This document shows, piece after piece, positions 7,879 to 15,629 of a stretch of 16,853 nucleotides of DNA. Below the pieces are notes generated by a model, which searched no databases, was not told the DNA's origin, and was given only the letters and a program-made list of their open reading frames with translations. Source of the stretch: Rhodococcus_G sp042754225 (GTDB lineage Bacteria; Actinomycetota; Actinomycetes; Mycobacteriales; Mycobacteriaceae); contig NZ_JBHZAH010000109.1 of assembly GCF_042754225.1 (NCBI RefSeq), positions 1-16,853 on the forward strand, written 5' to 3'. Both the position numbers and the translations under genes were made by a program. Numbering within the stretch: the first letter of the stretch is position 1; the number at the start of each line of letters is the position of its first letter.

Positions 7879-7908
7879 AGGGTATCCCATCGGAGACGTC
7901 CGTGACAC
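7879..7908 (-). promoter_or_regulatory. Candidate eccC promoter
   Basis: On the minus strand there is GTGTCA (7908-7903, four of six matches to TTGACA), an 18-base spacer and TACCCT (7884-7879). It would start transcription near 7872, leaving a leader of about 88 bases before the eccC GTG. The -35 is weak; the call rests mainly on the -10 and the lack of better sites in this 217-base divergent gap. Confidence 0.35.
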
Positions 7909-7930
7909 CACAACCGGACTCGATCGTGTG

Positions 7931-7936
7931 TAGAGT
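7931..7936 (+). promoter_or_regulatory. Candidate -10 element for eccD-mycP
   Basis: TAGAGT fits the actinobacterial TANNNT -10 and predicts a start near 7943, about 59 bases before the eccD GTG. There is no recognisable -35 at 16-18 bases, so activation by a regulator, or another sigma factor, is possible. Confidence 0.35.
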
Positions 7937-7942
7937 GCGCGT

Positions 7943-7976
7943 GTTCCGACACGGAACCGCGCAGGTGGGGACCTGC
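7943..7976 (+). promoter_or_regulatory. Two adjacent inverted repeats in the eccD leader
   Basis: GTTCCG-ACA-CGGAAC (7943-7957) is a perfect 15-bp palindrome starting at the predicted transcription start. Four bases on, GCAGGT-GGGG-ACCTGC (7961-7976) is a perfect 6-bp stem with a four-base loop. The eccD Shine-Dalgarno (GGGGGG, about 7988-7993) follows. The first could be an operator, the second an RNA hairpin; neither matches a named motif I know. Confidence 0.45.
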
Positions 7977-8001
7977 ACGCATCGGGTGGGGGGAACAAAC
8001 G

Positions 8002-9471
8002 GTGACGGGGAACTTCGGCACGGTCGCGGGCGACACCGACAGCCACCGCGGCGCACGCACGGATCTGTGCCGACTGACGATTCTCGCCGACCAGGCCCAG
8101 GTCGACTTGGCACTGCCGTTCGCGGTGCCGGTGGCGCTGATTCTTCCCGGCATCGTCGACATGGTCGAGATGCGCGGTGTGCCAGACGATCTCGAGAGCC
8201 CTCGACCGGCAACCGAGGCAACCGAATGGGTGCTGTCCCGGGTCGGCCAGGCGCCGCTGTCGTCCACTCTCAGCCTCGACGAACACGGGATCCTCGACGG
8301 CGACCTGCTCGTCCTGCATTCCGCAACCACCCGTGCGCCCGCACCGCTGTTCGACGACCTCATGCACAACGTCGCCGCCATCGGCGCGCAGCACTTCCGG
8401 CGCTGGACCCCGGCGACCGCGCGCGCGACGGGCGTCGCCGCAGCGGCGGCCGTCATCCTCGCCGGATCGCTGGCGCTCTTGCGGGCTCGCGCCGAGTCCG
8501 ACTCCGTCCTCGGAGCGTTCGCCGCTCTCGTGGTCGCGGCACTGCTGATCACCGCAGGCGCCGTGGTCAGCCGGGTCTACGGCGACCGGCCGGCCGCCGC
8601 AGCACTGTGCGGATACGCGCTGCCGGTCGCCGCGACCGCGGGTGCACTGATCGTTCCGGGCCGCCTCGACGCGGCGAACCTGCTGCTCGGATCCGTCACC
8701 TGTGCCGCTGCCGCGATCCTGGCGATGCGCGCCAGCGGGGTCGGGCTCGCGATCTGCACCGCCGCCGCGACGGGATCCCTGCTGGTCGCCGCAGCCGCCG
8801 CGGTCGAAGCCCTCACCGAGCTACCGGTCCGGTCGATCGGCGCCGGGCTCGTGGCGGCCGCACTCGCCTGCCTCGCCGCCGCGCCCCGGCTGGCGATGCT
8901 GCTCGCCAAGCTGCCGCTGCCCCCGGTCCCCGCACCGGGATCGCCCCTGGACGTCGAGGAACTCGACGACGCGGCATCCGGACCGCTGCCGTCCTTCGTC
9001 GGACTCGAAGCCAAGGCCGTGCAGGCCCGCCAATACCTCACGGGCCTGGTCGGGGCGACCGCCGTCACTGCGGCCTGCGGGGCGCTGCTGGCGGCCGCTG
9101 CGTTCACCCCCGGTGGGATCTACTGGCCGGGAATGGTTCTGGCGGTGGCGTGCGCGACCGTGTTGATGCTGCGCGGACGCACATATGCCAGTGCGGCCCA
9201 GGCCCTCTCGCTGATCTCGTCGGGTACCGCGCTCCTCGTCTCGCTCCTCGTGGGTGCCGCACTCACCAGCCCCGACCAGTCGCTCGTGATCTTCGCGCTC
9301 GCGACACTCGGCGTCTGCGCCGCGCTGGCCCTCGGCGTGCTGGCACCGAACCACACCTTCTCGCCAGTCCTGCGCCGCGGCGTCGAACTACTCGACTACA
9401 CGGCAATAGCGGCGGTGATCCCGCTGGTCTGCTGGGTGTCCGGCCTGTTCGCGGCGATGCGCGGCCTGTGA
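8002..9471 (+). CDS. eccD: T7SS integral membrane protein EccD
   Basis: A 489-residue protein with the two-part EccD architecture. Residues about 22-107 form the cytoplasmic ubiquitin-like (YukD) domain, beginning LCRLTILAD and ending GDLLVLHS. From about 141 there are eleven hydrophobic segments (roughly 142-160, 168-190, 199-218, 223-243, 246-270, 276-295, 346-366, 374-391, 401-422, 427-447, 463-486) with a polar loop at 300-345. EccD forms the lipid-filled membrane barrel of the ESX core complex and contacts EccB, EccC and EccE. The GTG start is preceded by a GGGGGG Shine-Dalgarno at suitable distance. The stop overlaps the mycP start by 4 bp, so the two are co-translated. It corresponds to EccD4 (Rv3448) by position. 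Confidence 0.94.
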   Translation: MTGNFGTVAGDTDSHRGARTDLCRLTILADQAQVDLALPFAVPVALILPGIVDMVEMRGVPDDLESPRPATEATEWVLSRVGQAPLSSTLSLDEHGILDGDLLVLHSATTRAPAPLFDDLMHNVAAIGAQHFRRWTPATARATGVAAAAAVILAGSLALLRARAESDSVLGAFAALVVAALLITAGAVVSRVYGDRPAAAALCGYALPVAATAGALIVPGRLDAANLLLGSVTCAAAAILAMRASGVGLAICTAAATGSLLVAAAAAVEALTELPVRSIGAGLVAAALACLAAAPRLAMLLAKLPLPPVPAPGSPLDVEELDDAASGPLPSFVGLEAKAVQARQYLTGLVGATAVTAACGALLAAAAFTPGGIYWPGMVLAVACATVLMLRGRTYASAAQALSLISSGTALLVSLLVGAALTSPDQSLVIFALATLGVCAALALGVLAPNHTFSPVLRRGVELLDYTAIAAVIPLVCWVSGLFAAMRGL

Positions 9472-10847
9472 CTCGCCGCACCGCCCGCCTCCGGGTCGCG
9501 TTCGCCGGCATCGTCCTCGCCGTCGGAGTGAACCCGGCCGTCGCCGTCGCCGTCGCACCCCCGACCGTCGACCCCGGTCGACTGCCACCCGATTCGCCGC
9601 CGACGCCTCCGGCGACGGAACTGCGCGACCCCTGCACCGGGACGTCCCCGGCACCCGACCCCGCACAGATCCCCGCGCCGCAGCGGGCCCTCGACCTGGA
9701 GGCGGTCTGGCCGCTGAGCACCGGCCGCGGGCAGAGCGTCGCGGTGATCGACACCGGCGTCGAACGACACAGCCGGCTTCCCGGACTGATGCCGGACGGG
9801 GACTACGTCTCCACCGGCGACGGCACGTCCGACTGCGACGGCCACGGCACCCTGGTCGCCGGCATCATCGCGGCATCGCGAAGCCCGGAAACCGGATTCG
9901 CGGGCGTCGCGCCGGAGGCCCGGATCCTGAGCATCCGACAGTCCAGCAACATCTACCGTGAGGTCGGCGGACGCCGCGATCCGGAGGGCCGGAACGCACG
10001 CGGGGTCGGCAACGTCGCCACCCTCGCGAGCGCGATCCGTCGAGCCGCGGACCTGGGCGCAACGGTCGTCAACATCTCCGAGGTCGCGTGCATCCCGGCG
10101 GGTGCGCCCGACAACTCGGCGCTCGGCGCGGCAATCGACTACGCGGCGCGAGTCAAGGACGTCGTGATCGTCGCGGCCGCCGGGAACCTCGACAACGAGT
10201 CGTGTCGCGGATCGAATCCGCCGACGAATCCCGCCACACCCCAAGCCGATCCGTGGGAATCGGTCACGACTGTCGCGACGCCGGCCTGGTACGACGATCA
10301 GGTGCTCGCCGTGGGCTCCGTCGACCCCGACGGCTCACCGTCGGAGTTCACACTGCCCGGACCGTGGGTGGACGTCGCCGGGCCCGGCACGGACATCACC
10401 TCGCTGGATCCGCGCAGACTGCAGCCGTCCGGAGTGACGAACTCGACGAACGGCGGCGCCGTGCAGGGCACCAGTTTCGCCGCCCCCTACGTAGCGGGTA
10501 CCGCGGCGCTGATCCGGGCTCGGCACCCCGAACTGACCGCACGGCAGGTGATGGACCGGATCGAGAACACCGCACATGCCCCGGCCGCCGGATGGGATCC
10601 CTACGTGGGCCACGGCGTCGTCGATCCGCTGGCCGCGGTGACGGCCGAGCCCGGCCGCGGCGAGCCGGGACCGCTGTCGGTGGACATGGCAGTTCCCGCC
10701 GCCGCCCCGACGGCGGACCATCGGGCCCGCGACGTGGCGCTCGCGGGCGTCGGCGGGGTCGCCGCCGCGCTGGGTCTCGGTGTGCTCGCCTCGTTCCCGC
10801 TGCGGCGCCGGCTTCAGCGAGATGGCGCGGACACGACCCGCGGGTGA
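9468..10847 (+). CDS. mycP: Mycosin, T7SS membrane-anchored subtilisin-like serine protease
   Basis: A 459-residue S8-family protease. Residues 1-30 are a Sec signal peptide (TRRTARLR followed by a hydrophobic core). The catalytic triad is complete: Asp95 (VIDTG), His126 (DGHGT) and Ser336 (GTSFAAP), with oxyanion Asn240 (AAGN). Cys56/Cys123 and Cys208/Cys246 are placed like the two mycosin disulfides. A C-terminal membrane helix (about 424-444) and an Arg-rich cytoplasmic tail anchor it, with the protease outside. Mycosins stabilise the ESX membrane complex and can cleave substrates. The GTG start overlaps the eccD stop (GTGA) and gives a proper signal peptide, so upstream in-frame sequence is rejected. 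The last 34 bases overlap the 3' end of eccB on the other strand. Confidence 0.95.
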   Translation: MTRRTARLRVAFAGIVLAVGVNPAVAVAVAPPTVDPGRLPPDSPPTPPATELRDPCTGTSPAPDPAQIPAPQRALDLEAVWPLSTGRGQSVAVIDTGVERHSRLPGLMPDGDYVSTGDGTSDCDGHGTLVAGIIAASRSPETGFAGVAPEARILSIRQSSNIYREVGGRRDPEGRNARGVGNVATLASAIRRAADLGATVVNISEVACIPAGAPDNSALGAAIDYAARVKDVVIVAAAGNLDNESCRGSNPPTNPATPQADPWESVTTVATPAWYDDQVLAVGSVDPDGSPSEFTLPGPWVDVAGPGTDITSLDPRRLQPSGVTNSTNGGAVQGTSFAAPYVAGTAALIRARHPELTARQVMDRIENTAHAPAAGWDPYVGHGVVDPLAAVTAEPGRGEPGPLSVDMAVPAAAPTADHRARDVALAGVGGVAAALGLGVLASFPLRRRLQRDGADTTRG

Positions 10848-12280
10848 TCGTCCGGGGCAATCCCGTCGTGCGCGAGGAAGGCCGCCCCGCGCGTCAGTTC
10901 AGGCCCCGGCGCCAGCAGCGACAGGACCGGCCACGGCGCGGCGGCGCTCACATCCTCGAATCCGAGAAGCTTTGCCGTCTCGACGTTCTCGACTCCGTAC
11001 CGCACGCCGGTGTCCGCGACGAAGAACAACGACCCTCGACGCTCGCTGGTCGGAGCGATTCCGGCGGAGTGGACCAGTCCGCTCGTCCCCGGCCGCAGGT
11101 ACGCGGCGTCCGCGTTGTCCCCCAACCCGTCCGCCTGCGCCAGGGCCACGACCCGCGCACCGTCGGGCACGGGAAGGGCATTGCCCGAGATCACCGACAC
11201 CGTGGCGCGGACGCCGCCCGCCGAACCATCCGACCCCGGAACCGGTTGCCACGACAGACAACTCACCGGGCTGGACCGATCGTCGACGATCGTCGGTGCG
11301 GCGGCGGGATAGCTCGCCACCGCCAGCGCGTTCGATCTCGGCACCCGCGACACCGCGTCCGGCGTGACGCTGGTCATGCCCGCACTCCCCTGCGAATCCG
11401 AGTAGCGGATGAGTTTCGCGGTGGCCTCACTCACCCGTTGCAGACCCTCGCGGAGCACCGCGTAGTACTCGATCTCCTGCGCGTCCTGAACCTGCACGAC
11501 CGAACCGATGGTCTTGTCCTGCATCGGATACGACGGAACCCCACCGGCGTCCGCGACGACCGGGGGCACGATCGCGGGCGCCTCGGGAATCGCGTTGAGC
11601 AGTCCCGCGCTGATCGGCCTCGGCTCGACACCGTCGAGCCCCAAGGCCAAGGACACCGCATGATCGTTCGGGTCGATCCGGCTCCGCTTCCCCTCGTGGA
11701 CAAGGTAGGTGATGTCCGCATTCCGAACGAGCAGCGCCTGCTCGGACCCCAGCGCCGACACATGGTCGGCGAGCACCGGGCCTCCTGCGAGAACCGTTGT
11801 CGTGAGCGCGCGATTGCCGCTTGACGCGACGGCGTCGCACACCGTCCACGCCGCGGGATCTCCGTGTGGAAGGGCGGAGGGTGCGCCCGGGATGCCCATC
11901 AGCGCTCCGCGCGGACGGGTGTCGAGCTCGGATTCCCTGACGATCGTCGGGACGGCGGCACTGCCCGCGATCAGTCGTGCCGAGGCCAGGTTCAGTACCG
12001 GGTGCAACGACTCGTCGACCATGACGAACATCGCCCCGGAATCCTTGCCCACGACGACCTTTGCATCGCCGATCTTGTCCTGCGGGCGGATCAACGCCAG
12101 TGCTGCGCAGCCGGCGAGCCCGACAACCGCGACCACCGCCCCCACCGCTAGCGCCCTCGACTGGGTGCGCATCGGGTCGTGCAGCATCCGCACGTCCCGC
12201 CGTACCAAAGCGTGTTCCATCCGTCGAACCAGGAAGCGATACCCGCTGACCTGCCAACGAGTGGTCGGCTGTGCTGCCAT
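10814..12280 (-). CDS. eccB: T7SS core component EccB
   Basis: A 488-residue bitopic protein starting with the conserved EccB N-terminus (QVSGYRFLVRRMEHALVRRD, 10-29). One membrane helix lies at about 42-64, followed by a large periplasmic domain with Cys148 and Cys341, the conserved EccB disulfide pair, and the repeat-type folds that link EccB dimers in the ESX core. A Shine-Dalgarno GGGAGGA stands just before the ATG. It is transcribed alone on the minus strand: convergent with mycP (34-bp coding overlap) and divergent from eccE. Position matches EccB4 (Rv3450c). Nucleotide hydrolysis has been proposed for EccB proteins, but no motif here proves it. Confidence 0.95.
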   Translation of the reverse strand: MAAQPTTRWQVSGYRFLVRRMEHALVRRDVRMLHDPMRTQSRALAVGAVVAVVGLAGCAALALIRPQDKIGDAKVVVGKDSGAMFVMVDESLHPVLNLASARLIAGSAAVPTIVRESELDTRPRGALMGIPGAPSALPHGDPAAWTVCDAVASSGNRALTTTVLAGGPVLADHVSALGSEQALLVRNADITYLVHEGKRSRIDPNDHAVSLALGLDGVEPRPISAGLLNAIPEAPAIVPPVVADAGGVPSYPMQDKTIGSVVQVQDAQEIEYYAVLREGLQRVSEATAKLIRYSDSQGSAGMTSVTPDAVSRVPRSNALAVASYPAAAPTIVDDRSSPVSCLSWQPVPGSDGSAGGVRATVSVISGNALPVPDGARVVALAQADGLGDNADAAYLRPGTSGLVHSAGIAPTSERRGSLFFVADTGVRYGVENVETAKLLGFEDVSAAAPWPVLSLLAPGPELTRGAAFLAHDGIAPDDHPRVVSAPSR

Positions 12281-12316
12281 GATTCCTCCCCCATGTGGCG
12301 CGCACTACGGGGCCAC

Positions 12317-12326
12317 ACAGTACAGT
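12317..12326. promoter_or_regulatory. Overlapping divergent -10 elements for eccB and eccE
   Basis: ACAGTACAGT contains TACAGT on the plus strand (12321-12326) and TACTGT on the minus strand (12322-12317); both fit TANNNT. The plus element would start near 12333, about 47 bases before the eccE GTG, and the minus one near 12311, about 30 bases before the eccB ATG. No clear -35 accompanies either, so confidence is limited. Confidence 0.3.
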
Positions 12327-12379
12327 CGCCCTGAGCCGTGGCATGGGGGTATGCCCGGACCGGGGGCGAGGGGACAGCT

Positions 12380-14020
12380 GTGTCGATACCGTGGGGGCGG
12401 CGGCAACTGTGGCCGATCGTGCCTGTTCACGTCGTGGTTGCGGCTCAATTGGTGGGTCTGACCGCGGCCTCGATCGTGACCGTGGCCGGCGTTCGGTGGT
12501 GGGTCGCGCTGACGATCGGTCTGGCCGTGGCCGCGATCGGAATCGTTCCGGTCGGCGGCCAATGCCTACTCGACTGGGCGTGGACCCTGCTCCGTTACCC
12601 GATCCGGCGGGCCGCCCCGCGCGGGGAGACCGTCGACTTCCGGGTACCGTCCGGCGCGGTCGTCGGGCTGGACTGGGACGGCGGCTCGGTGACCGCGGTG
12701 ATCGAGGTGCTGCCCGCCCCGGGGAACCTGACGCGGATCGGCCGCGACACCGTCGAGTCCGTACACCTGCTTCCGGTCGGTGCGCTCGCGGAATCGCTGG
12801 TCCAGCACGACATCCACCTGGCCGGCCTCGACATCGTCAGCCACGGTTGCCGCGCGGTCACGGGCAGCCCCGCCGCAGACGTCTACGACCGTCTGGTCGG
12901 GCCGCTACCGGCGGCCGCAGTCCGAACCGTCTGGCTGGCACTTCGTTTCGATGCGACCGCACAGGCAGAGTCGGTGGCCCGCCGTGGCGGCGACCGCGAG
13001 GGGGCGGCCCGGGCGGTGTCAATCGCGGCGCAGCGAATCGTGCGGGTCCTCGCCGACCACGGCCTCCCGTCCCACCCACTCACCTCGGCCCAGATCGGCA
13101 CCGCCGCAGCACGGATCGTCCGCAGCAGCCGACCCGACACCCTCGATCGCGCGTGGGGCCACGTGCCCGTGGCGGGCGGCTGCAACACCGGGTTCGCGAT
13201 CGATCCGCGGGCCATGAGCTCGGAGCTGCTGGCGGCATTGTGGGCTCGTCCCAGCCTCGGGACCACGGTGACCGTGCGGCTGCGCCCGGGCGGGCGGCCC
13301 GACAAGGTGCGGGTCGCGGCGGCGTATCGGGAGACCACCCGCACGGTGCCCGAGCCCCCGGACCTACCCGGGTTGGTCTCGATGTCCGGCAGGCACGCGG
13401 AGGCGTTGGCATCGAACCTGCCCGGCGCGCCCGCCGACCACGATTCACTCACCCCGTTCGCCGATGTCGATCCCGCCCGCCTCGACGCGCTGAACCTGCC
13501 GCCCTCGGGCTGCGGACAACTCCTCGGCTCCGACGACGCCGGTCGCGGCGTCACCGCAGCCGTCGTCGGATCCCACGTCCCCTCCGTCGACGTGTTCGGC
13601 GAGTTGTACCTCGCCCAGCAGTTGGTGTTCCGCGCCGTCGCCACCGGCGCCCGGGTACTCATCGATTCCATCCGGCCGCAGGACTGGGAGGCCCTGGTCG
13701 AGTCGGTCGCCACTCCGGACCGGTTGGCGCTCGCGCGCGACCACACCCAGATCAACCCGGCATTCACCGCAGTGGTCTTCGACGGCACGGAGAGCCGGCC
13801 GTTGCTCGGATCAGTCACCTCGATCCGAGTCCGTGAAGTCCCGCCGCGGCCGATCGGCACCGAGACGGCACTCACGATCGTCCAACCCGGGGCCCGCGGC
13901 GACCGGATCACCGTGCACTCGAACGGACGTCAGCTCGACCTGATCCTGGTCACGATCGCTCAGGAGACGGCATTCATCGGGCGTCCGTCGACCACCGACG
14001 TCGTCGTCGGCATGCCCTGA
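12380..14020 (+). CDS. eccE: T7SS membrane protein EccE
   Basis: A 546-residue protein with two N-terminal membrane helices (about 13-37 and 40-58) followed by a large soluble domain, the EccE layout. In ESX cores EccE sits at the periphery of each protomer against EccD. GTG at 12380 is chosen because GAGGGGA lies about 6 bases upstream; an in-frame ATG at 12338 would add 14 residues but lacks a ribosome-binding site. M. tuberculosis ESX-4 has no eccE, whereas ESX-4 loci of other actinomycetes keep one, so this locus encodes a full EccB/C/D/E set. It diverges from eccB and ends 7 bases from the convergent flavin reductase gene. Overall similarity is by architecture, length and position, as EccE proteins are poorly conserved. 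Confidence 0.88.
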   Translation: MSIPWGRRQLWPIVPVHVVVAAQLVGLTAASIVTVAGVRWWVALTIGLAVAAIGIVPVGGQCLLDWAWTLLRYPIRRAAPRGETVDFRVPSGAVVGLDWDGGSVTAVIEVLPAPGNLTRIGRDTVESVHLLPVGALAESLVQHDIHLAGLDIVSHGCRAVTGSPAADVYDRLVGPLPAAAVRTVWLALRFDATAQAESVARRGGDREGAARAVSIAAQRIVRVLADHGLPSHPLTSAQIGTAAARIVRSSRPDTLDRAWGHVPVAGGCNTGFAIDPRAMSSELLAALWARPSLGTTVTVRLRPGGRPDKVRVAAAYRETTRTVPEPPDLPGLVSMSGRHAEALASNLPGAPADHDSLTPFADVDPARLDALNLPPSGCGQLLGSDDAGRGVTAAVVGSHVPSVDVFGELYLAQQLVFRAVATGARVLIDSIRPQDWEALVESVATPDRLALARDHTQINPAFTAVVFDGTESRPLLGSVTSIRVREVPPRPIGTETALTIVQPGARGDRITVHSNGRQLDLILVTIAQETAFIGRPSTTDVVVGMP

Positions 14021-14027
14021 CCCGGCG

Positions 14028-14591
14028 TCAGCCCGGATACGGCTCGACCGAGCGAGCCGACCGCAGAGCTTGCGCCCACCAGGCCAACTGGGCCAGCAGT
14101 CGCGCCGAACCGTCGATCGCGGCGCCGTCGTCCGTTTCGCCGTCCGGACCGAATCTCTTGCGTGCCTGGTGAAAACTCACGGTCTGCCGGACGGAGACCA
14201 TGTGCACCTCGGCGACGACCTGACGCAGCTGTTCGGTGGCCCGGAGTCCGCCGGACAGTCCGCCGTAGGACACGAAGCCGACCGGTTTGGCACGCCACTG
14301 CTCCTTGGCGGAGTCGATGGCGTCCTTGAGCGCGCCGGGGTAGCCGTGGTTGTACTCGGGTGTCACCATGACGAACGCCTCCGCCGCGGCGATCCGATCG
14401 CGGAAGCGATCGGACTCGGGGGTCCTGGACAGGTCCGACGGCAATCCCGCATCGGCCAGATCGAGGGCCCGGGTGTCGAAGTCGGGGTGGGCGCCCGCCC
14501 GCCTGGTGAACCATTCCGCAACGACGGGGCCGAACCGTCCCTCCCGAACGCTGCCGACGATCACCTCTAACCGAATCGGTGCTGTGGTCAC
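14028..14591 (-). CDS. NADPH-dependent FMN reductase family protein (flavodoxin fold)
   Basis: A 187-residue soluble protein of the FMN_red family, which reduces flavins or quinone-like substrates with NAD(P)H. Features seen: beta-1 and phosphate-binding loop VIVGSVREGR (10-19), PEYNHGYPGALKDAID (78-93) that closes over the isoalloxazine ring, and YGGLSGG (109-115). Length is typical. The GTG at 14591 is chosen because it begins immediately before beta-1 (TTAPIRLEVIVGS); the ribosome-binding site is weak. It is a single-gene unit: the strong hairpin at 14621-14654 separates it from the upstream Ig-like gene, and it converges on eccE with only 7 bases between stops and no terminator. Nothing links it to secretion apart from position. 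Exact substrate is unknown. Confidence 0.9.
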   Translation of the reverse strand: MTTAPIRLEVIVGSVREGRFGPVVAEWFTRRAGAHPDFDTRALDLADAGLPSDLSRTPESDRFRDRIAAAEAFVMVTPEYNHGYPGALKDAIDSAKEQWRAKPVGFVSYGGLSGGLRATEQLRQVVAEVHMVSVRQTVSFHQARKRFGPDGETDDGAAIDGSARLLAQLAWWAQALRSARSVEPYPG

Positions 14592-14620
14592 ACCCCATCG
14601 AACCACGCGCGCCGACGCAA

Positions 14621-14654
14621 CGAGGCCCCCTACCCATATGGGAAGGGGGCCTCG
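14621..14654 (-). terminator. Strong hairpin terminator after the first Ig-like gene
   Basis: CGAGGCCCCCT (14621-14631) and AGGGGGCCTCG (14644-14654) pair as an 11-bp stem. The loop itself pairs as CCC-ATAT-GGG after one A/A mismatch, so nearly all 34 bases form one hairpin. It begins 17 bases past the stop of the Ig-like gene and ends that transcript before the flavin reductase start. There is no long T-run. Confidence 0.75.
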
Positions 14655-14670
14655 CGCGTGCTCGCGTCGG

Positions 14671-15555
14671 CTAGGAGGAGCCGAAAGGCAATCCGGCCGA
14701 ACCGCTACCACCACCGGTGTCGCCGCCGGACACGTTGACCGACAGGGTCGGCGAGACCGACGGGAGGAACCGTCCCGCACCCGAGTACACGGCCGAGATC
14801 GCGTGGCTGCCATTGGCGTCGAAGGCGTGCGAGAGCGTCGCCTTGCCGTCCACGACGGTGACGGGACCACCGATCGGGGTGCCGCCGTCCTTGAACTGCA
14901 CGGTGCCGCCGGCCGGAACCGGGGCCACCGTGGCGGTGAGATCGACTGCGGTGCCCGCGGTCGCAAGGCCGGGGACCGTGAGTCCGGTCGTCGTCGCGGT
15001 GTCCGGGGCCTGCACGTCGATCGTGACGCCGATCGGGTTGAACACCTGCGTGGACTGCCAGGTGTTCACGTCGAAGGTCAGGCCGCTGTCGAAGGTTCCC
15101 GCGGGTGCGTTGTCGGGAACCTTGTAGGAGACCTCGAACGTCACCGTGCGGTTGACGTTCTTCGAGAGCATCCACGCGCTCAACGAATTCGACACCGACA
15201 CCTTGTTGTTCGCGTCGTCGACCGCAGGCGTCACCGAGGAGGTCGACGCGGCGGTCAGCTTCGCGCTACCCGGCACGTACGTGAAGCCCGCCGGATGCAC
15301 GTCGGTGATCTTGTTCAGGTACGCGTCGATCGCGTTCGTGACGGAGAACTGCGTCTTGTAGGTCACGACGTCCCCGGGGAACACGGACCCGCTCCCCTGC
15401 AGGGTCTTCGTGGCCTTGATCTGGGCGGTCGTGACGGTCGCCGACGTCTGTGCCGCCGAGGCAGGACCGGCACCGATGCCGAGGCCGAGGCCGAGCGTGA
15501 CAACCGCAGTCGCGCTCACGGCTGCGGCCACGCGCCGAATCACGGTGTTGGACAT
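14671..15555 (-). CDS. Secreted Ig-like domain protein, single Ig repeat (paralogue A)
   Basis: A 294-residue exported protein. Residues 1 to about 35 are a Sec signal peptide (SNTVIRR, hydrophobic core, PASAA before Gln36). Residues about 36-182 are a beta-rich domain with the DUF11-like pattern VFPGDVVTYKTQFSVTNA and ITDVHPAGFTYVPGSAK. One bacterial Ig-like (Big_3-type) repeat follows at about 187-275, with GGTVQFKDG and SAVYSGAG. The tail is Gly/Ser-rich and ends GLPFGSS. The second of two close ATGs is chosen because GGAGG (15566-15562) stands 6 bases before it; the first (15561) would be too close. It lies 74 bases after its paralogue on the same strand, so they may be co-transcribed. 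Likely a cell-wall or outer-envelope protein; function unknown. Confidence 0.85.
   Translation of the reverse strand: MSNTVIRRVAAAVSATAVVTLGLGLGIGAGPASAAQTSATVTTAQIKATKTLQGSGSVFPGDVVTYKTQFSVTNAIDAYLNKITDVHPAGFTYVPGSAKLTAASTSSVTPAVDDANNKVSVSNSLSAWMLSKNVNRTVTFEVSYKVPDNAPAGTFDSGLTFDVNTWQSTQVFNPIGVTIDVQAPDTATTTGLTVPGLATAGTAVDLTATVAPVPAGGTVQFKDGGTPIGGPVTVVDGKATLSHAFDANGSHAISAVYSGAGRFLPSVSPTLSVNVSGGDTGGGSGSAGLPFGSS
15023..15080. repeat. 58-bp identical direct repeat, copy in paralogue A
   Basis: This 58-base tract is identical to 16261-16318 in the neighbouring paralogue and encodes the FDVNTWQSTQVFNPIGVT region of the N-terminal domain. Confidence 0.9.
15259..15342. repeat. 84-bp identical direct repeat, copy in paralogue A
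   Basis: An 84-base tract identical, including third codon positions, to 16497-16580. It encodes the VTNAIDAYLNKITDVHPAGF region. Flanking sequence differs at many synonymous sites. Confidence 0.9.
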
Positions 15556-15629
15556 ATTCATCCTCCAAATGTCTTCACAACGAGCAGAACCGTACGCACT
15601 CCGGATTTCGAATCCAGGTGCGATCCGAG

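Noticed and set aside
7902..9467. Upstream extension of the mycP frame through eccD
   Set aside because: It is out of frame within eccD and Arg-rich. Starting at 9468 gives a proper signal peptide and a 4-bp overlap.
12338..12379. ATG at 12338 as the eccE start
   Set aside because: It has no ribosome-binding site and adds an unconserved-looking 14-residue stretch. GTG at 12380 has GAGGGGA in front. Not fully excluded.
15599..15616. Small inverted repeat (GGATT-TCG-AATCC) between the two Ig-like genes as a terminator
   Set aside because: The stem is only 5 bp and weak. The genes are 74 bp apart on one strand, so it is more likely chance than a transcript end.
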